Made by a program: the position numbers and the translations under genes. The notes under the pieces are model-generated. The model saw nothing but the letters and a program-made list of their open reading frames with translations, ran no database searches and was not told where the DNA came from. 64,000 nucleotides of DNA from Acheta domesticus (lineage: Eukaryota; Arthropoda; Insecta; Orthoptera; Gryllidae), in assembly GCA_031308135.1 (NCBI GenBank), contig JAHLJT010000631.1:264448925-264512924 (forward strand), written 5' to 3'. Positions 10,639 through 21,044 of this stretch are shown here, in pieces; position 1 is the stretch's first letter, and each line of letters starts with the position of its first letter.

Positions 10639-11379
10639 ACCGTTACCAGGCGCGGATCCAGACTTCTCTTTTGGGAGGGGTCACGTTAAGGCTCAAGTGC
10701 ATTTATTTCGGAAAGCGGGGAGGGAACAGATAGTAATAACATATTTTTGACGTATCTTATGCATATATGAGATTGACTTTATTATTCAATAAATTGATTT
10801 AGAATTACTATTAAAATATTTAGAAATACAATACACCAATAATCACATATCAGCTTACTATTGTTACGCTCCTCACATCTATCCCCTGGGGGAGTGGCGG
10901 GTATAACTTTAGAATTTTAAACGGTAACCTCCAATTTTTGTTGCAAATTTCGAATTCTATCCTACAAAAATATGTCAATTTTATTCGGTACATTTGTTTA
11001 AAAAATGAAAATTTATAGTTATCAATAATAACTATCAAATTAGCAAAAATAACTTTCATCTGATGCAATATGAAACAATTTCTGAAGAATCTTATACGAG
11101 AGAAACATGTAAATGTGTGTAATGAAAAAAATGTATTTTTAATAAATTATTACAATTAAAAAATACACGAATATAATAAATAAATAAACCAAATTATACT
11201 TTTATTTTATCTTACAATTATTTTTCTCAATTTCATTTTTTCTTTTTTTAAAATTTTTCATTTATAGTCATTTCATTTATAGCCAAGGTGCTTTGAATAT
11301 TTAAAACCCAAATAAAGTAACATCTTTGCAATACTGTTCATCAAGAATGAGAGCTGTCAAAAGATACTTTTGATACCGG

Positions 11380-11500
11380 ATTCGAACTCAGTGACAGCAA
11401 AACATTGAAGATATTTTAGGCGTCAGACTCTATCCTCGCTCATCAGCCGAACTAAAATTCTCTAACCGGATTCGGGCTCAGCGACAGCAAAATAGTATTG
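11380..11500 (-). repeat. tRNA-like internal repeat block
   Basis: On the minus strand gagttcgaatccgg resembles a pol III B box, preceded by ggctgatgagcgagg, which resembles a tRNA D arm. The B-box side recurs at once (11465-11490), and the upstream block recurs at 12808-12872 (tcgctcatcagc.aaactaaaattctctaac). It may be a SINE head or internal subrepeats of the transposon. Not a functional tRNA gene as far as can be read. Confidence 0.35.
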
Positions 11501-12807
11501 AATAAGGTCTTTTAGCAGTGGTGAAGCTGAAGGGTAATCTGGGAGACTTATACTACTCAAATTATTTTTCAATAAAATCTGTCGTTGTGTGCCATTTTTC
11601 AATATTTTTGTTACTGAATCGTCGAAAATTAAATGTGTTGGACTCCTTTTCCCCCGTTTACGCGCGAGGGAATTAGCAAGGCTGCAGATATATACTCTTT
11701 GGGGCCGGTAGCTGAGCGAGGAGCCTGCCAGTGGATAGACACCAGCTGGCTCTGCCGCGCATGAGCACAAGAGAACGTACACTATTTCCCTTTCTTTTGC
11801 ATTGACTGGGCAGCGAGCCCAGCAGGAGCCTAGGCTCTCGGCAGGCACGGACTTGTACAGCGATGCACGCCCACGTCTCGGTCAGGCAAATTCACCTCAT
11901 CACCTGACGTTGTGGGAAGGTAGAGTTGTTTGTGTGCCGTTTTTGTGATTTTTGTTCGTTTTTTCTTTACGAAACAGTTAATGAAGCTAAAGATATAGTG
12001 TTGCAGTCAATGTCCCACTGACTATGCCTCAAAAGCTAAAGATATGGTGTTGCAGACAACGTCCCACTGACTGTGTCACATAACTTCTAAACGGTTCACG
12101 ATATCGAAATGCAGTTTTCGATACTTGAAATGCGGAATCACGAGTCAAGTAATATGCCGTAGAGATAGAAATAGTAGCAACACGTAGTAATATATCGTGT
12201 TAGATAGGAAGAGACTATTGAAATCTTTATCAAAGTAGCCATGACAATGAATGAACTTTCAGGGCGAAAATTATTTTAAAGAAACAAAATTGTATATTTT
12301 AAAATTATTGATACAATAGTGACTCAGATGGACTGAAGGTTTTAAGATTTCGAAAACTTTCATTTTATTGAATTTCTTGACGAAAAGCAGTTTTCCACCT
12401 ACAAAGCGTCCTTTCGTTCAGAAAACTTTTCTTTTCTAATGAAACAATATCCATTCCTTGGCAGTGAGCAGCCTCAAAATGAAATGACAAATTTATACAT
12501 TAATAATGCAAAATATATGCCTGCAGTTTTTTTTTTGCTGAAGTATTTGTTAGACAAATTGGTCTAGAAAAAAATATCAAGAGACGGTTCGGTGATACAA
12601 CTCAGTCTAACTTTCCCTCTATAGAAAGCATTATGTGAAAGGAATATTATTACAGTTAAGACAATCCTGAGAGATTCCGTGGGAAATTAACTGTGCAGAA
12701 ACGAAATCTTTAACAACAAATTATCGACGTTTATGTTGAATAAAAAAACGATGAATGGAGCGAATTTACAAAATATATAAGATTTTCAGAATACTCAATT
12801 GCATGAC

Positions 12808-12872
12808 TTCGCCACTGTATTTTAGGTGTCAGGCACTATACTCGCTCATCAGCTAAACTAAAATTCTCTAAC
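12808..12872 (-). repeat. Second copy of the 11410-11466 block
   Basis: Sixty-odd bases alignable with 11410-11466: 'attttagg.gtcag.c.ctat.ctcgctcatcagc' then aaactaaaattctctaac. The B-box part is absent here. Confidence 0.6.
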
Positions 12873-13026
12873 TCTAATTCTTTTTGACCAATCTGTGCCA
12901 TTAACCCCTGTTGATAGCCTAACTTGTGCAAAAAATCGGCTTCTTACGTTCTTACTAAACCAGAACCGGCATCAGACTTCAATGATCAAATTAGGTTCGC
13001 CGTTACTGATTACGTTAAGCATTTTT

Positions 13027-15371
13027 ACTTTCTCGTATACGTACGTATACACGGAGTGATATACGTAGTATAGGGAAAGTTATGTAATGCTGCGCGAAAA
13101 AATGGCCAATTTTCGGCGGAAAAAAATTAATTGCCGGGCCGTGAAAACGAATAAGTGGATAAAACCAGTTGCTAAATTAAGAAAAAAATCCTCTATCTTG
13201 TGGTGTGGTCAAAATCCATGATTTGTTGCTTCTTTATACTTAAAAATCGATTGACGGCATTCCGTCCGTCTGTCCGTCTGTGGTCAACGCTAGCGCCTAA
13301 ACCGTTCGATCGATTTTCTTCAAAATTGATATTCCCCAGTCGATCTGATTCTAGTCAAAGCTTTGTGATTTTGAAAAAGATTCTTTAAAATTTAGGGGTA
13401 CTTTATATGAAGCCCCCCGGGGATTTTCAACATTTTCTCAAAAACGGCTCCAAATTTTTTTCTTTAAATTTCTTGTATGAATAGAGGAAAATACACTTTT
13501 TAACATGGCATAGGTCCGATTTTCACGTACAGCTCTGAATTTTCGAAAATTGTGAAAGTTTGAATTTTTTTCGGCGTCTTTCTCCAACTACAAAATTGAA
13601 GATAGAGATTTTTTCTTCAAATAAAATTTGTTCTGCATATTGAGTTCTTTAATAAAGGTCATGTAAATGTTTTTCACAATTTTAATAGTTTTCGTGCAAT
13701 ATTGCGTGCAATATGTGCAATTTTAAAAAATTACAAAAACAAAATTTTCTCAAAAACGGCTCCAAATTTTTTCTTTAAACTTTTGGTAGGGATAGTGGTA
13801 AATGTACTCTATCAATGACACAAAAGCCATTTTGGTCTATCGGTTGTTTTTTTCAAAAATTACCAAAATGTAAATTTTTTTACTTGTCTCTCACGTCGTT
13901 AATATTTACATTATCGGCGATATTTTTACATTATTATATTTACGAGTATATATGCTTTAAATAATGTCAAGTAAAGTTTCTCGAAAATACTACTGTTTTC
14001 TGTGAAATGTAGCTCAAATTTCGGCATTTTCAGAAATGCTCAAACGTCATTTTCTCGTATATGGCTGCAATTTTTATCTTGAAACTTTTGTAACGGATAG
14101 TGCTTATTACACTCATTAGTATAGCGTGAAGTTTATTTTAAGTTTTTTTTTGTTTTTTTCAAAAATTATATAAATGTAAATTTTTTGAAAGATCTCTCAC
14201 ATCTTTAATATGCACATTATCCGCAATTTGTAAAGATGATTATATTTGTGAGTGTAAGTGCTTCAAATAACTTCAAATAAAGTATTTTGAAAACTCAAAA
14301 ATTTTCTGTGAAAATGAGCTTCAAATTTCGCATTTTTAGTAGTGCTAAAACGCCATTTTCTCTTAAACGGCATATAATTTTTAAAAGAAAATTGCCATTT
14401 ACGGCTAGGTTTTTGTGTTCTTTAATATTCTCAAATTAATGTTTCTGTTCTACAAATAGGAAACCGAAAAATTAAGAAAATGACAAAAAAAGTACTTTTG
14501 GCGGTGATAGATGGTAGCTGGCAAGAAAGAGTATGTGGCAATTCCGAATAGCTAGCGAAGACCCAGGAAAATAGAAAACTAATACGGGAAAGTCTGTGCC
14601 ATTCTGTTTCTGTTTTTTGACAAATAAATAAAGAAAATAAATACGGTTATGCTTAATTTTTTCAAAATACGAGTAGTTTTTCTTTAATTTTGTGACAAAC
14701 GTAATAGGCCGCTGTAAATTTACTGCGCTTCGGACAGCTGGATGCGTCGTAAATTAGAATGTGCAATTTTGTATATTATTTCTTTCTTCGTTTCTTACAT
14801 TCGAACTTTGTTATAGACTTACACATTAATATTTTAGAAATTGTTTATTTTGAAATATTTGAAATAAGTAAAAAGAATTAATAGCTCTCAGAATAGCGAC
14901 AATGCAGGGCCTGCAACAATGGAATTCACTTTGCGCTCGCGAATATCTGTGAATTAGTGTCATTGTTGTGACCTAATGGATCTGTATGAAAAGGAGTTAT
15001 AATTGTCTAATTAATGTTGATATTTGCAGGCAAATATTTAGTTTTGCACCAAATGCTGTACCATTGAGTAGAGAACCAGTGAGTAGAGAATTTGTTGCAT
15101 GGTTTTAAAATACTCTTCCCTAATCATGACCCAATGGAAGGCATTTCTATATTTCCAGGGTATCAGGCTTCTTTTTCCAATACAGGGTTACAAAACTTTT
15201 GCATTCTATTTTTGTGAAGTTGTAGAATTCACATAGTTCTGACAACACTGCAATGGAAATAGTGAGTTCCAAGCGAAGATGTTAGTAGCGCATTAAGTGC
15301 AATATTACAGTACTACTTAGCTGTTTCCTCTAATACGGGAATGTAAGTGCGGTTGTAGCACCACTAGTTAG
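13027..15371 (+). mobile_element. Hairpin-headed (GTCY)n repeat family, fullest copy
   Basis: Starts ACTTTCTCGTATACG and forms a self-complementary terminal hairpin to 13081 (ACTTTC...GAAAGT with inner ATACGTA palindromes). It continues with ATGTAATGCTGCGCG, 'ccgggccgtgaaaacg', a GTCY microsatellite (13263-13282), ctagcgcctaaaccgtt, and ~3 tandem ~300 bp units (13430-14400). It probably ends at gttgtagcaccactagtt (about 15354-15371), shared with 1125-1142. The head hairpin, GTCY microsatellite and tandem repeats recall DINE-1/mini-me (Helentron-related) elements, but that assignment is inference. It lies inside the hAT element at 10647-15958. Confidence 0.6.
13430..14400 (+). repeat. Diverged tandem repeats, unit about 300 bp, ~3.2 copies
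   Basis: Unit starts near 13430, 13743, 14046 and 14348, each with a variant of 'attttctcaaaaacggctccaaattttt', then 'tctttaaa.ttttgta.g.atag', then a 'tttttcaaaaattaccaaa' block. Spacing is 300-313 bp. Units are clearly diverged from one another, so the array is old. Confidence 0.7.
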
Positions 15372-16117
15372 GTTAAATATACATTAAGTTCGATAGAAGT
15401 TCCGATACTGAATTCTAACAAACTCCTGAAAGCAAGATTGATGCCAATTTTATATACACACCATTATTATTACGTTTAGCTAGTTCTATTCCCTTTGAAC
15501 AACAGTTGTGACTTTTAAGCTGAGTCCATGTATTGACGTCTATTTTTCTCACAGTTCTCTCGTTCAATTAGTGAGAAAAATTAACATTAAGTTGGTAACA
15601 CTAGTAACGCGCAGTGTATTTGATTCCGACTTTAGATATGCTACTGGTTTAGATTAATTTCTTTGTACTAAAAATATTTTTAAAGTCACTTTAAAAACAC
15701 TTACGTTTTTATTGAAAGTAAATTCCAATTTCTATATAAATTAATTAGTTTCAGCACTGCTAAATTTTTAGGTATTTCTGGAATTGTCTGAAAATATCTG
15801 AAAATGTCTCGGGCAGTCCCGATTCTGAAGGGACACTGGAAAGTTTATTAGTTTCTCAGAGTTGTTTTAGATAAGGTAGTTTCTCACAAAATCGTGACGG
15901 TTCACCATTTGGAAGGGGGTGTCATGACGCCCGTGACCCCCCCTTGGATCTGCGCCTGACCGTTACAGTGCGATTGCGTAATGAAACAATTGAGAGGCTA
16001 CTATGATTCTCCATGGAGGGTTATCGTAACTATTTGTCTTTCTACCCATACATTTTTGTTCTAATAAGAGATGTAATAAAGTACTTCTGAGGAATGTGAG
16101 TTATCATATTATTATTA

Positions 16118-16444
16118 TGTTTTATTTTCTCTACTTTTACATTGATTGTTTTGTACATATTCCGTGCTTGCAAACATAACAATTCATTAAATTTTACAGA
16201 TATATAGAGATATATACACCAGAGTTCATATAGAAAAGAAAAATATTAAATAATATTTACACTTTACACCTATTTACAAATATTTACATACAATTTATCA
16301 TCTTTTATGAGATCAAAAATTTTCTCACAAGATGGTAACTGTCTAGGATGGCTGCTTTTTGTAGTTCATGATGTACTCTGTATGGTACTTTTAGGGGTAG
16401 TAGTACTGATTTCAATTGTTTTTTGATACCTCTTGTGACCCATA
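16118..16444 (-). mobile_element. C-terminal relic of another RLE-type LINE
   Basis: The minus strand near 16440-16305 encodes GIKKQLKSVLLPL, then HELQKAAILDSYHLVRKFL and a stop. This is homologous in pattern to the LINE C-termini at 22438 (KEVILQTCHIVRKFLN) and 16757 (IALFGTAHILRKVL). It lies between two short (ATT)n arrays (16107-16118 and 16443-16463), so it is again a 5'-truncated insertion in TAA repeats. Represents a third subfamily. Confidence 0.65.
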
Positions 16445-16463
16445 TTATTATTATTATTATTAT

Positions 16464-16636
16464 TCCTCAATATCACGACCAAAGATGTCATGTGTCGGGT
16501 AAATATATAAAATGTACTCCAGGTTGTAACCAACTACCTAAAGAGCAGATCTAGGGACTGTCTGCACCTCTACAATATTTGCGCAAAATGTGGGCTGTTC
16601 CAAAAAAGGTATTCCTTTCACAACCCAGTCTTTATA
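16464..16636 (-). mobile_element. Short 3' end copy of R4/Dong-like LINE
   Basis: About 170 bp matching the 3' UTR of the adjacent element: atcacgac.aaagatgt, 'tactccaggttg.aacca.ctacct', then gcgcaaaatgtgggctgttcc. Flanked by (ATT)n on both sides. More diverged than the copies at 4488 or 22893. Confidence 0.75.
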
Positions 16637-16756
16637 ATTATTATTATTATTTTTCCACACATCACGACTAAAGATGTTATGAGTCGGCTGAATATAAAAT
16701 CTACTCCAGGTTGCAATCAGCTACCTCAGGAGTAGATCCGGTGACTGTCAGTGCCT

Positions 16757-17548
16757 CTACAATACTTTGCGCAAAATGTGGGCTGTTCCAAATAAAGCAA
16801 TTTCTTGCACTTCCCAGTCTTTTGAATTACCAGGAAGTTTAGACAAGTTCTTACTCAAATTTTGCGGAACAAATCCCAGAGCTCCGATAACTATCGGGAC
16901 GACCTGTGCTTTTACGCCCCACATTCGGCTGATCTCGATTTCCAAACTCTTGTATTTAAGACGTTTCTCTGCCTCCTTGGTACCGACGTTCTGATCGCAA
17001 GGTACAGCAACATCGATAAGTAAACACGATTTTCTCGCCAAATCCCGGATCACTATATCCGGTTTGTTTGCCGCTATCGTCCAATCAGTTTGAATTTGTT
17101 GGTCGTACAATATCGTACACAATCCAACAGACGTCACAGGTTTCGGTGAGTCTTCGTACCACTTGGGGCATGTGTTTGGAACTTCGAGGGCGGTACAGAT
17201 CTGCCAGTGGAGGTAGCTACACACCCTGTCGTGTCTTTTCAAATATTCGGTCTTTGCTAGAATTGGACAAGCTGAGACAATATGATCGATGATTTCTACG
17301 TGTTCCTGACAATTGCGGCATTTATCATCTTGGGAAATTTTGAGAACCGCTTTATCATAATGTCGTGTTCTCAAGGCCTGATCTTGGGCAGCTATTACAA
17401 GTGCTTCCGATTCTGGCTTCATCCTTCCCCTTTTAAGCCACATAAATGATTGATCTTTATTGATCTGCACCTTGTCTATTCTTTTTAGGTATTGTCCGTG
17501 GAGTGGTTTGTCTCTCCACGATTTCTTCAACATTTTTTTGTGTCTCAC
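16757..17548 (-). pseudogene. LINE copy A: C-terminal finger and restriction-like endonuclease
   Basis: Open for 263 codons. It carries CRNCQEHVEIIDHIVSACP (C-X2-C-X7-H-X4-C), the zinc finger that precedes the endonuclease in R2-type elements. Next come PDIVIRDLARKSCLLIDVAV (PD-X14-D) and KEAEKRLKYKSLEIEI, with Lys residues suited to complete a PD-(D/E)XK-like site. It ends FGTAHILRKVL. In R2 this domain nicks the target DNA before target-primed reverse transcription. The motif residues are intact here, but the upstream RT lies in another frame (17457-18374 overlaps), so the full protein cannot be made. Confidence 0.85.
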
Positions 17549-18374
17549 ACTTCATGTTTAGCAGCATCAGAAATTCAGTGTCGGTGTTATTCGACGTGTC
17601 TTGCCTAGTTTTCTTCGCAATGTTTCTTGCTACACTAACAATGCCTCTGTTTCCCATTCTTCGGTCAGATTTCATAACCTGCCTCATTAGTGAGTCATCT
17701 CGATGGCTGACTACATACCTCCCCAACCCGACTATTGCGTTGTGCCAGGAGGCCTCAATTTGTCTGAGGCCTCTTCCTCCTTCCTTACGTGCCACATAAA
17801 GTCTATGTATATCAGCTCGAGGGTGGGAGACATGATGCACTGTTAGCAGTTTTCTGGTTTTTCGATCCATGGTGCGAATTTCTTGCTCAGTCCAGTCCAC
17901 TAGTCCAAAACTGTATTCGGCTACAAGTACCGCCAAACTACCTATTGCAGATATTTTATTCCTGGAATTCAGAGCGGACTGCAGGACCAGTCTCACTCTT
18001 CTGTAATACTCCCTACGAATTCTCTCTTTCATTCTGTCATTCGAGATGGTTTCACATTCTTCAATGCCCAGATATTTGTAAGTTTTACCTGGCTGAAGAT
18101 CTTGAATCACAGTGTGCGTATCAACTTCAATGTTCTCAGACGTTGTGAGTTTCCCTCTTTTTAAATTGATTTTTGCACACTTGTCAAGACCAAACTTCAT
18201 GCAGATGTCATTGCTAAAGTCATTCACGACAGACAGCATTTGGGAGAGAATCGCTTCATTCTTAGCAAACACTTTCAGATCATCCATGTAAAACAAATGT
18301 GATACTGGCCTTTCATCACCATGGAGCTTAAAACCAAAGTCAGCTTGCGACAACTGTCTCGATAGTGGGATCAA
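17457..18374 (-). pseudogene. LINE copy A: reverse transcriptase, catalytic half
   Basis: 305-codon fragment with RT motif C as YMDDLKVFA (YMDD at 18279-18290), then the thumb-like region with ERIRREYYRRVRLVL and a KEGGRGLRQIEASWHNAIVG block typical of this LINE family before the zinc finger. A one-base loss in the A-run at 18413-18416 (four A where the related copy at 24652-24656 has five) separates it from the fingers/palm half at 18371-19009. It reads out of frame near 17510 into the endonuclease fragment. Confidence 0.85.
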
Positions 18375-19009
18375 ACTAATGCAAAACAGCAGAGGGGATA
18401 GTGAATCTCCTTGAAAATACCCCTGTTAATCTGAATACTTCTGGTTTCTACTGCTTCCTTTCCGTTGTGTATTAGTAACCTGGTACTCCACGACTTCATA
18501 CTAGCCTTGCAAAATTCAATAAGTCTAGGATGAAATCGATAGATCTTCAGGCTCTTCAAAATCCAATCGTGTGGTACACTATCATAGGCCTTTTGGTAGT
18601 CAATCAAAGCAATGCTCAAATTACGTTTGCGTTTTTTTACATCATTCAAGATGACTTTATTCAACAGCAAGATTTCCTTACAGCCATAAGAGCCTTTACT
18701 ACATCCTTTTTGTTCAGCTGGCATTAGATGATTCTTATCTAGATGTCTATACATTTTGTCAGCTATGGCTGAAGTTATAACTTTGTACAGTACTGGCAGA
18801 CAAGTTATTGGCTTGTAGTTCTTCGCCAAAAAGCTGTCTCCCGCTTTGGGTAGCAAATACGTGATACCGCGTGTGAGCCATTCCGGGATTTCCTTTGGGT
18901 TTTCAAAAATTTTATTAACAGCCTTTGCTAGATGAGAATGTATTGCTGTTAATTTCTTAATCCAATAAATGTGGATCTTATCAATCCCGGGGGACATCCA
19001 GTTTCCCAT
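18371..19009 (-). pseudogene. LINE copy A: reverse transcriptase, fingers and palm half
   Basis: 212-codon fragment with ITYLLPKAGDS, NYKPITCLPVLYKVITSAIA (RT motif 1-2) and LIDYQKAYDSVPHDWI (motif A with catalytic Asp). Motif B should follow as GIFQGDSLSPLLF, as in the related copy at 24373-24858, but here the one-base loss changes it to GIFKEIHYPL. This is direct evidence that the copy is dead. Confidence 0.85.
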
Positions 19010-19068
19010 GTTCTTAATTGCTTGGAAGATGTCTTCTTCCGAGAATTAGTGAACATCTTCCACTGTTT

Positions 19069-19866
19069 CTACAAGTTCATCGGCAGCATCAAATGCAGAT
19101 TGAAGCCAAGATGCGTCCTTGTTGAAGGATCTGCTCTCCTCCCAGATTCCTGCCCAAATGCTTCGAGGTCATCTTGTGAAGGAGTAACAGTTTTGCCATT
19201 CGGTTTTTGAGTCAGATTGCGATAGAATCTCTTCGCGTCTGTTTGAAACAACCGGTGCTGTACACGGAAATCTACTCTACGTTTGTACCTTCTAATTCGT
19301 TGAGCCCATGCTTGAATTTTCTCTTTTAGCTTCTCAACTACCATTAGCCTGCTGGTGTCATTTTCAATTTGGTATTTTTGTTCAACATTGAATATATTTC
19401 GTTGAACTTTAGAGGTGTGCGTTGATTTAGAAGATGCTTCAGCTAAGAGTGATATTTCGCGCCGGGTGTCGGCTATCCGTTTCATAATTCTGTTCATCCA
19501 TGGGGGTACAGAGCTGTTTACTCTGTTTTGCTGTCGGCCATCAGTGTTCTTGGCTGGCCCCAAAATTATCTGAGATACTAGATATCCAGTTGCATACACG
19601 ATGTGATTGATTTCAGTAATATCTAGATCTCTGTCTGGGGTCTCCACCACCTCCATTAAGACAGAATTCACTGTTTCTATCACTCTTTTAGCTTTGGCAG
19701 TTTCGTATATTTTCCTCAATGGTTCGCGAGATTTAAACGGAAGTTGCCTAACTCTTTCTATCTCGCGCTGAAGGAGATTTCGCATTATGTCCTTATCGTG
19801 TAATTCATTGCCAGATGAATTTTCACCACTGACGTGTGTTTCACTGGAAAGAGATGAACCTTCCAC
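19069..19866 (-). pseudogene. LINE copy A: N-terminal linker region
   Basis: 265 codons, highly charged and mostly helical in character, including EINHIVYATGYLVSQIILG, VPPWMNRIMKRIADTRREI and LKEKIQAWAQRIRRYKRR. This block precedes RT in all longer copies here (21045-21812, 26824-27462) and corresponds to the region upstream of RT in R4-like elements. It drifts out of frame near 19110 before the RT. No catalytic motif. Confidence 0.75.
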
Positions 19867-20073
19867 GGGATCATCATTTTCAAGTTCTACATGTTCGTCA
19901 TGTGGATTGTTCGAGCGAAGTACATACTCCGCATTTCTCTCAATGTCAGCAAGTTATTCTGCTGTGAATTTTCCACTGCTGAGTATGTATCGTCGTTGAC
20001 TGGCAAGCTTCTTTGAGTCTAGAGTAGGTCTCATATCTGGGTTCCGGTCTCTCCATATCTTGAAAACTTCTAT

Positions 20074-20361
20074 TTATGAGCCCCCATTTTTCGCTTTTGC
20101 ATAGTAAAAGCACCACATCACCTCCTTTAATTCATCCCGGGTCCATCTCTGACGATGGCTTCGAGCCACTGCCGGCTCTGGGTCCCTGGGACTAACATCC
20201 GTGGGATGGCCAGACGTCGACAAGGTGACATTAGCTCGGTTTATGAGCAGGTATGGGACATTGGTAGAACAAGGCACGTTAAGATTCATTACATTGCTTG
20301 TTCTATCCATTTTGCTCATTGGTTTGAATTGAAGATTCGCAGGACGCAAGTTCGAGTTCAC
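20074..20361 (-). pseudogene. LINE copy A: N-terminal start of ORF
   Basis: Ends with RWTRDELKEVMWCFYYAKAK followed by GGS and an in-frame stop where copies B1 and B2 read through (GGSEIEVFKIW). The Trp-rich segment recalls a Myb-like/HTH fold, as found N-terminally in R2-type LINEs, but this is an inference. A start Met at about 20359 is possible. The true start is not certain. Confidence 0.55.
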
Positions 20362-20399
20362 AGATCACACTTAACCCTTGGGTTGTTTCCTGCCATCCG

Positions 20400-20822
20400 T
20401 TACTGCGACCCACGGTGGCCTCGGGGCATCCCCCGCAGGGCCCAGCAAGGGGTCCCTCCGATAGCCAGTCGGCATTACTAAACCCCACGGGATTTTCGCT
20501 GACTGCTGAAGGCAGCCTCCTTCGCTGGCTAGTGCAAGGTTCGGGCCTCCACTCTAATCAGGGCCTGGTGTGCCAACCCAGTTTCTCTCCTGTACCCTCT
20601 ATGGACCGACAACAGGAAGTCCAAAAGTTCATGACCCTTCCCTCTCTACTTACTTCCCACTCTCCTCAAAATGGAGTACTTCTTCGTCTGACCCCTCACC
20701 TTCAACCTATTCAGCAAGGGAGGCCCTACCGGTAGCTAGGCTACCACTGACATAGCTCTCAGGCTCATGGGGGTACTCAACCTCCACCACCAACTCCAAG
20801 GTCGTGTACTCCCTGGTTGGAG

Positions 20823-20824
<2 letters not shown>
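20400..20824 (-). promoter_or_regulatory. 5' UTR of LINE copy A with terminal hairpin
   Basis: GC-richer leader without a long frame. The first bases form an exact 8-bp hairpin: AACTCCAA pairs with TTGGAGTT around a 17-base loop (about 20792-20824, minus strand). Full-length R2-type LINEs often start with a self-cleaving HDV-like ribozyme. I could not confirm that fold here. Confidence 0.5.

Positions 20825-20861
<37 letters not shown>
20825..20861. repeat. (ATT)n microsatellite between LINE copies
   Basis: Twelve ATT units join the 5' end of copy A to the 3' end of copy B1. Confidence 0.95.
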
Positions 20862-20864
<3 letters not shown>

Positions 20865-21044
20865 CTCTAAATCACGACTAAAGATATTATGTGACGGCTG
20901 AATATAAAATCTACTCCAGGTTGCAACCAGCTACCTAAGGATAGATGCCTCTACAATACTTTGCGCAAAATGTGGGCTGTTACAAATAAAGCGATTTCTT
21001 GTACATTTTATTAACAGTCTTTGCTAGATGAGAATGTAATGCTG

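Larger units (their letters stand above)
10647..15958. mobile_element. hAT-type DNA transposon, 5.3 kb, with perfect 8-bp target duplication
   Basis: The left end starts CAGGCGCGGATCCA (10647) and the right end, reverse-complemented, starts CAGGCGCAGATCCA (15958). Both continue with a G-run and GGGTCACG. The element is bracketed by a perfect 8-bp duplication ACCGTTAC (10639-10646 and 15959-15966). The TIR sequence and 8-bp duplication are typical of hAT elements of the Tip100 type. No transposase domain was recognised inside, so it is non-autonomous or decayed. A second element (13027-15371) is nested within it. Confidence 0.88.
16652..20824 (-). mobile_element. Near full-length R4/Dong-like LINE (copy A), RLE type
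   Basis: A 4.2-kb minus-strand element with 5' end at 20824 (AACTCCAACCAGGGAG after (TAA)n) and 3' end at about 16652, joined to (TAA)n. Order from the 5' end: UTR, N-terminal region with a WTRDELKEVMWCFYYAKA motif, a charged helical region, reverse transcriptase (LIDYQKAYDSVPHD; YMDD at 18279-18290), then a CCHC-like finger and restriction-like endonuclease (PD at 17057-17062, D at 17012-17014, spacing PD-X14-D). RLE with that motif marks the early-branching R2/R4/NeSL group. The preference for TAA arrays fits Dong of the R4 clade. Frameshifts and stops split the ORF, so the copy is inactive. Confidence 0.88.

Noticed and set aside
11380..11470. Functional tRNA gene
   Set aside because: Only box-like words are seen; I could not close acceptor and anticodon stems.
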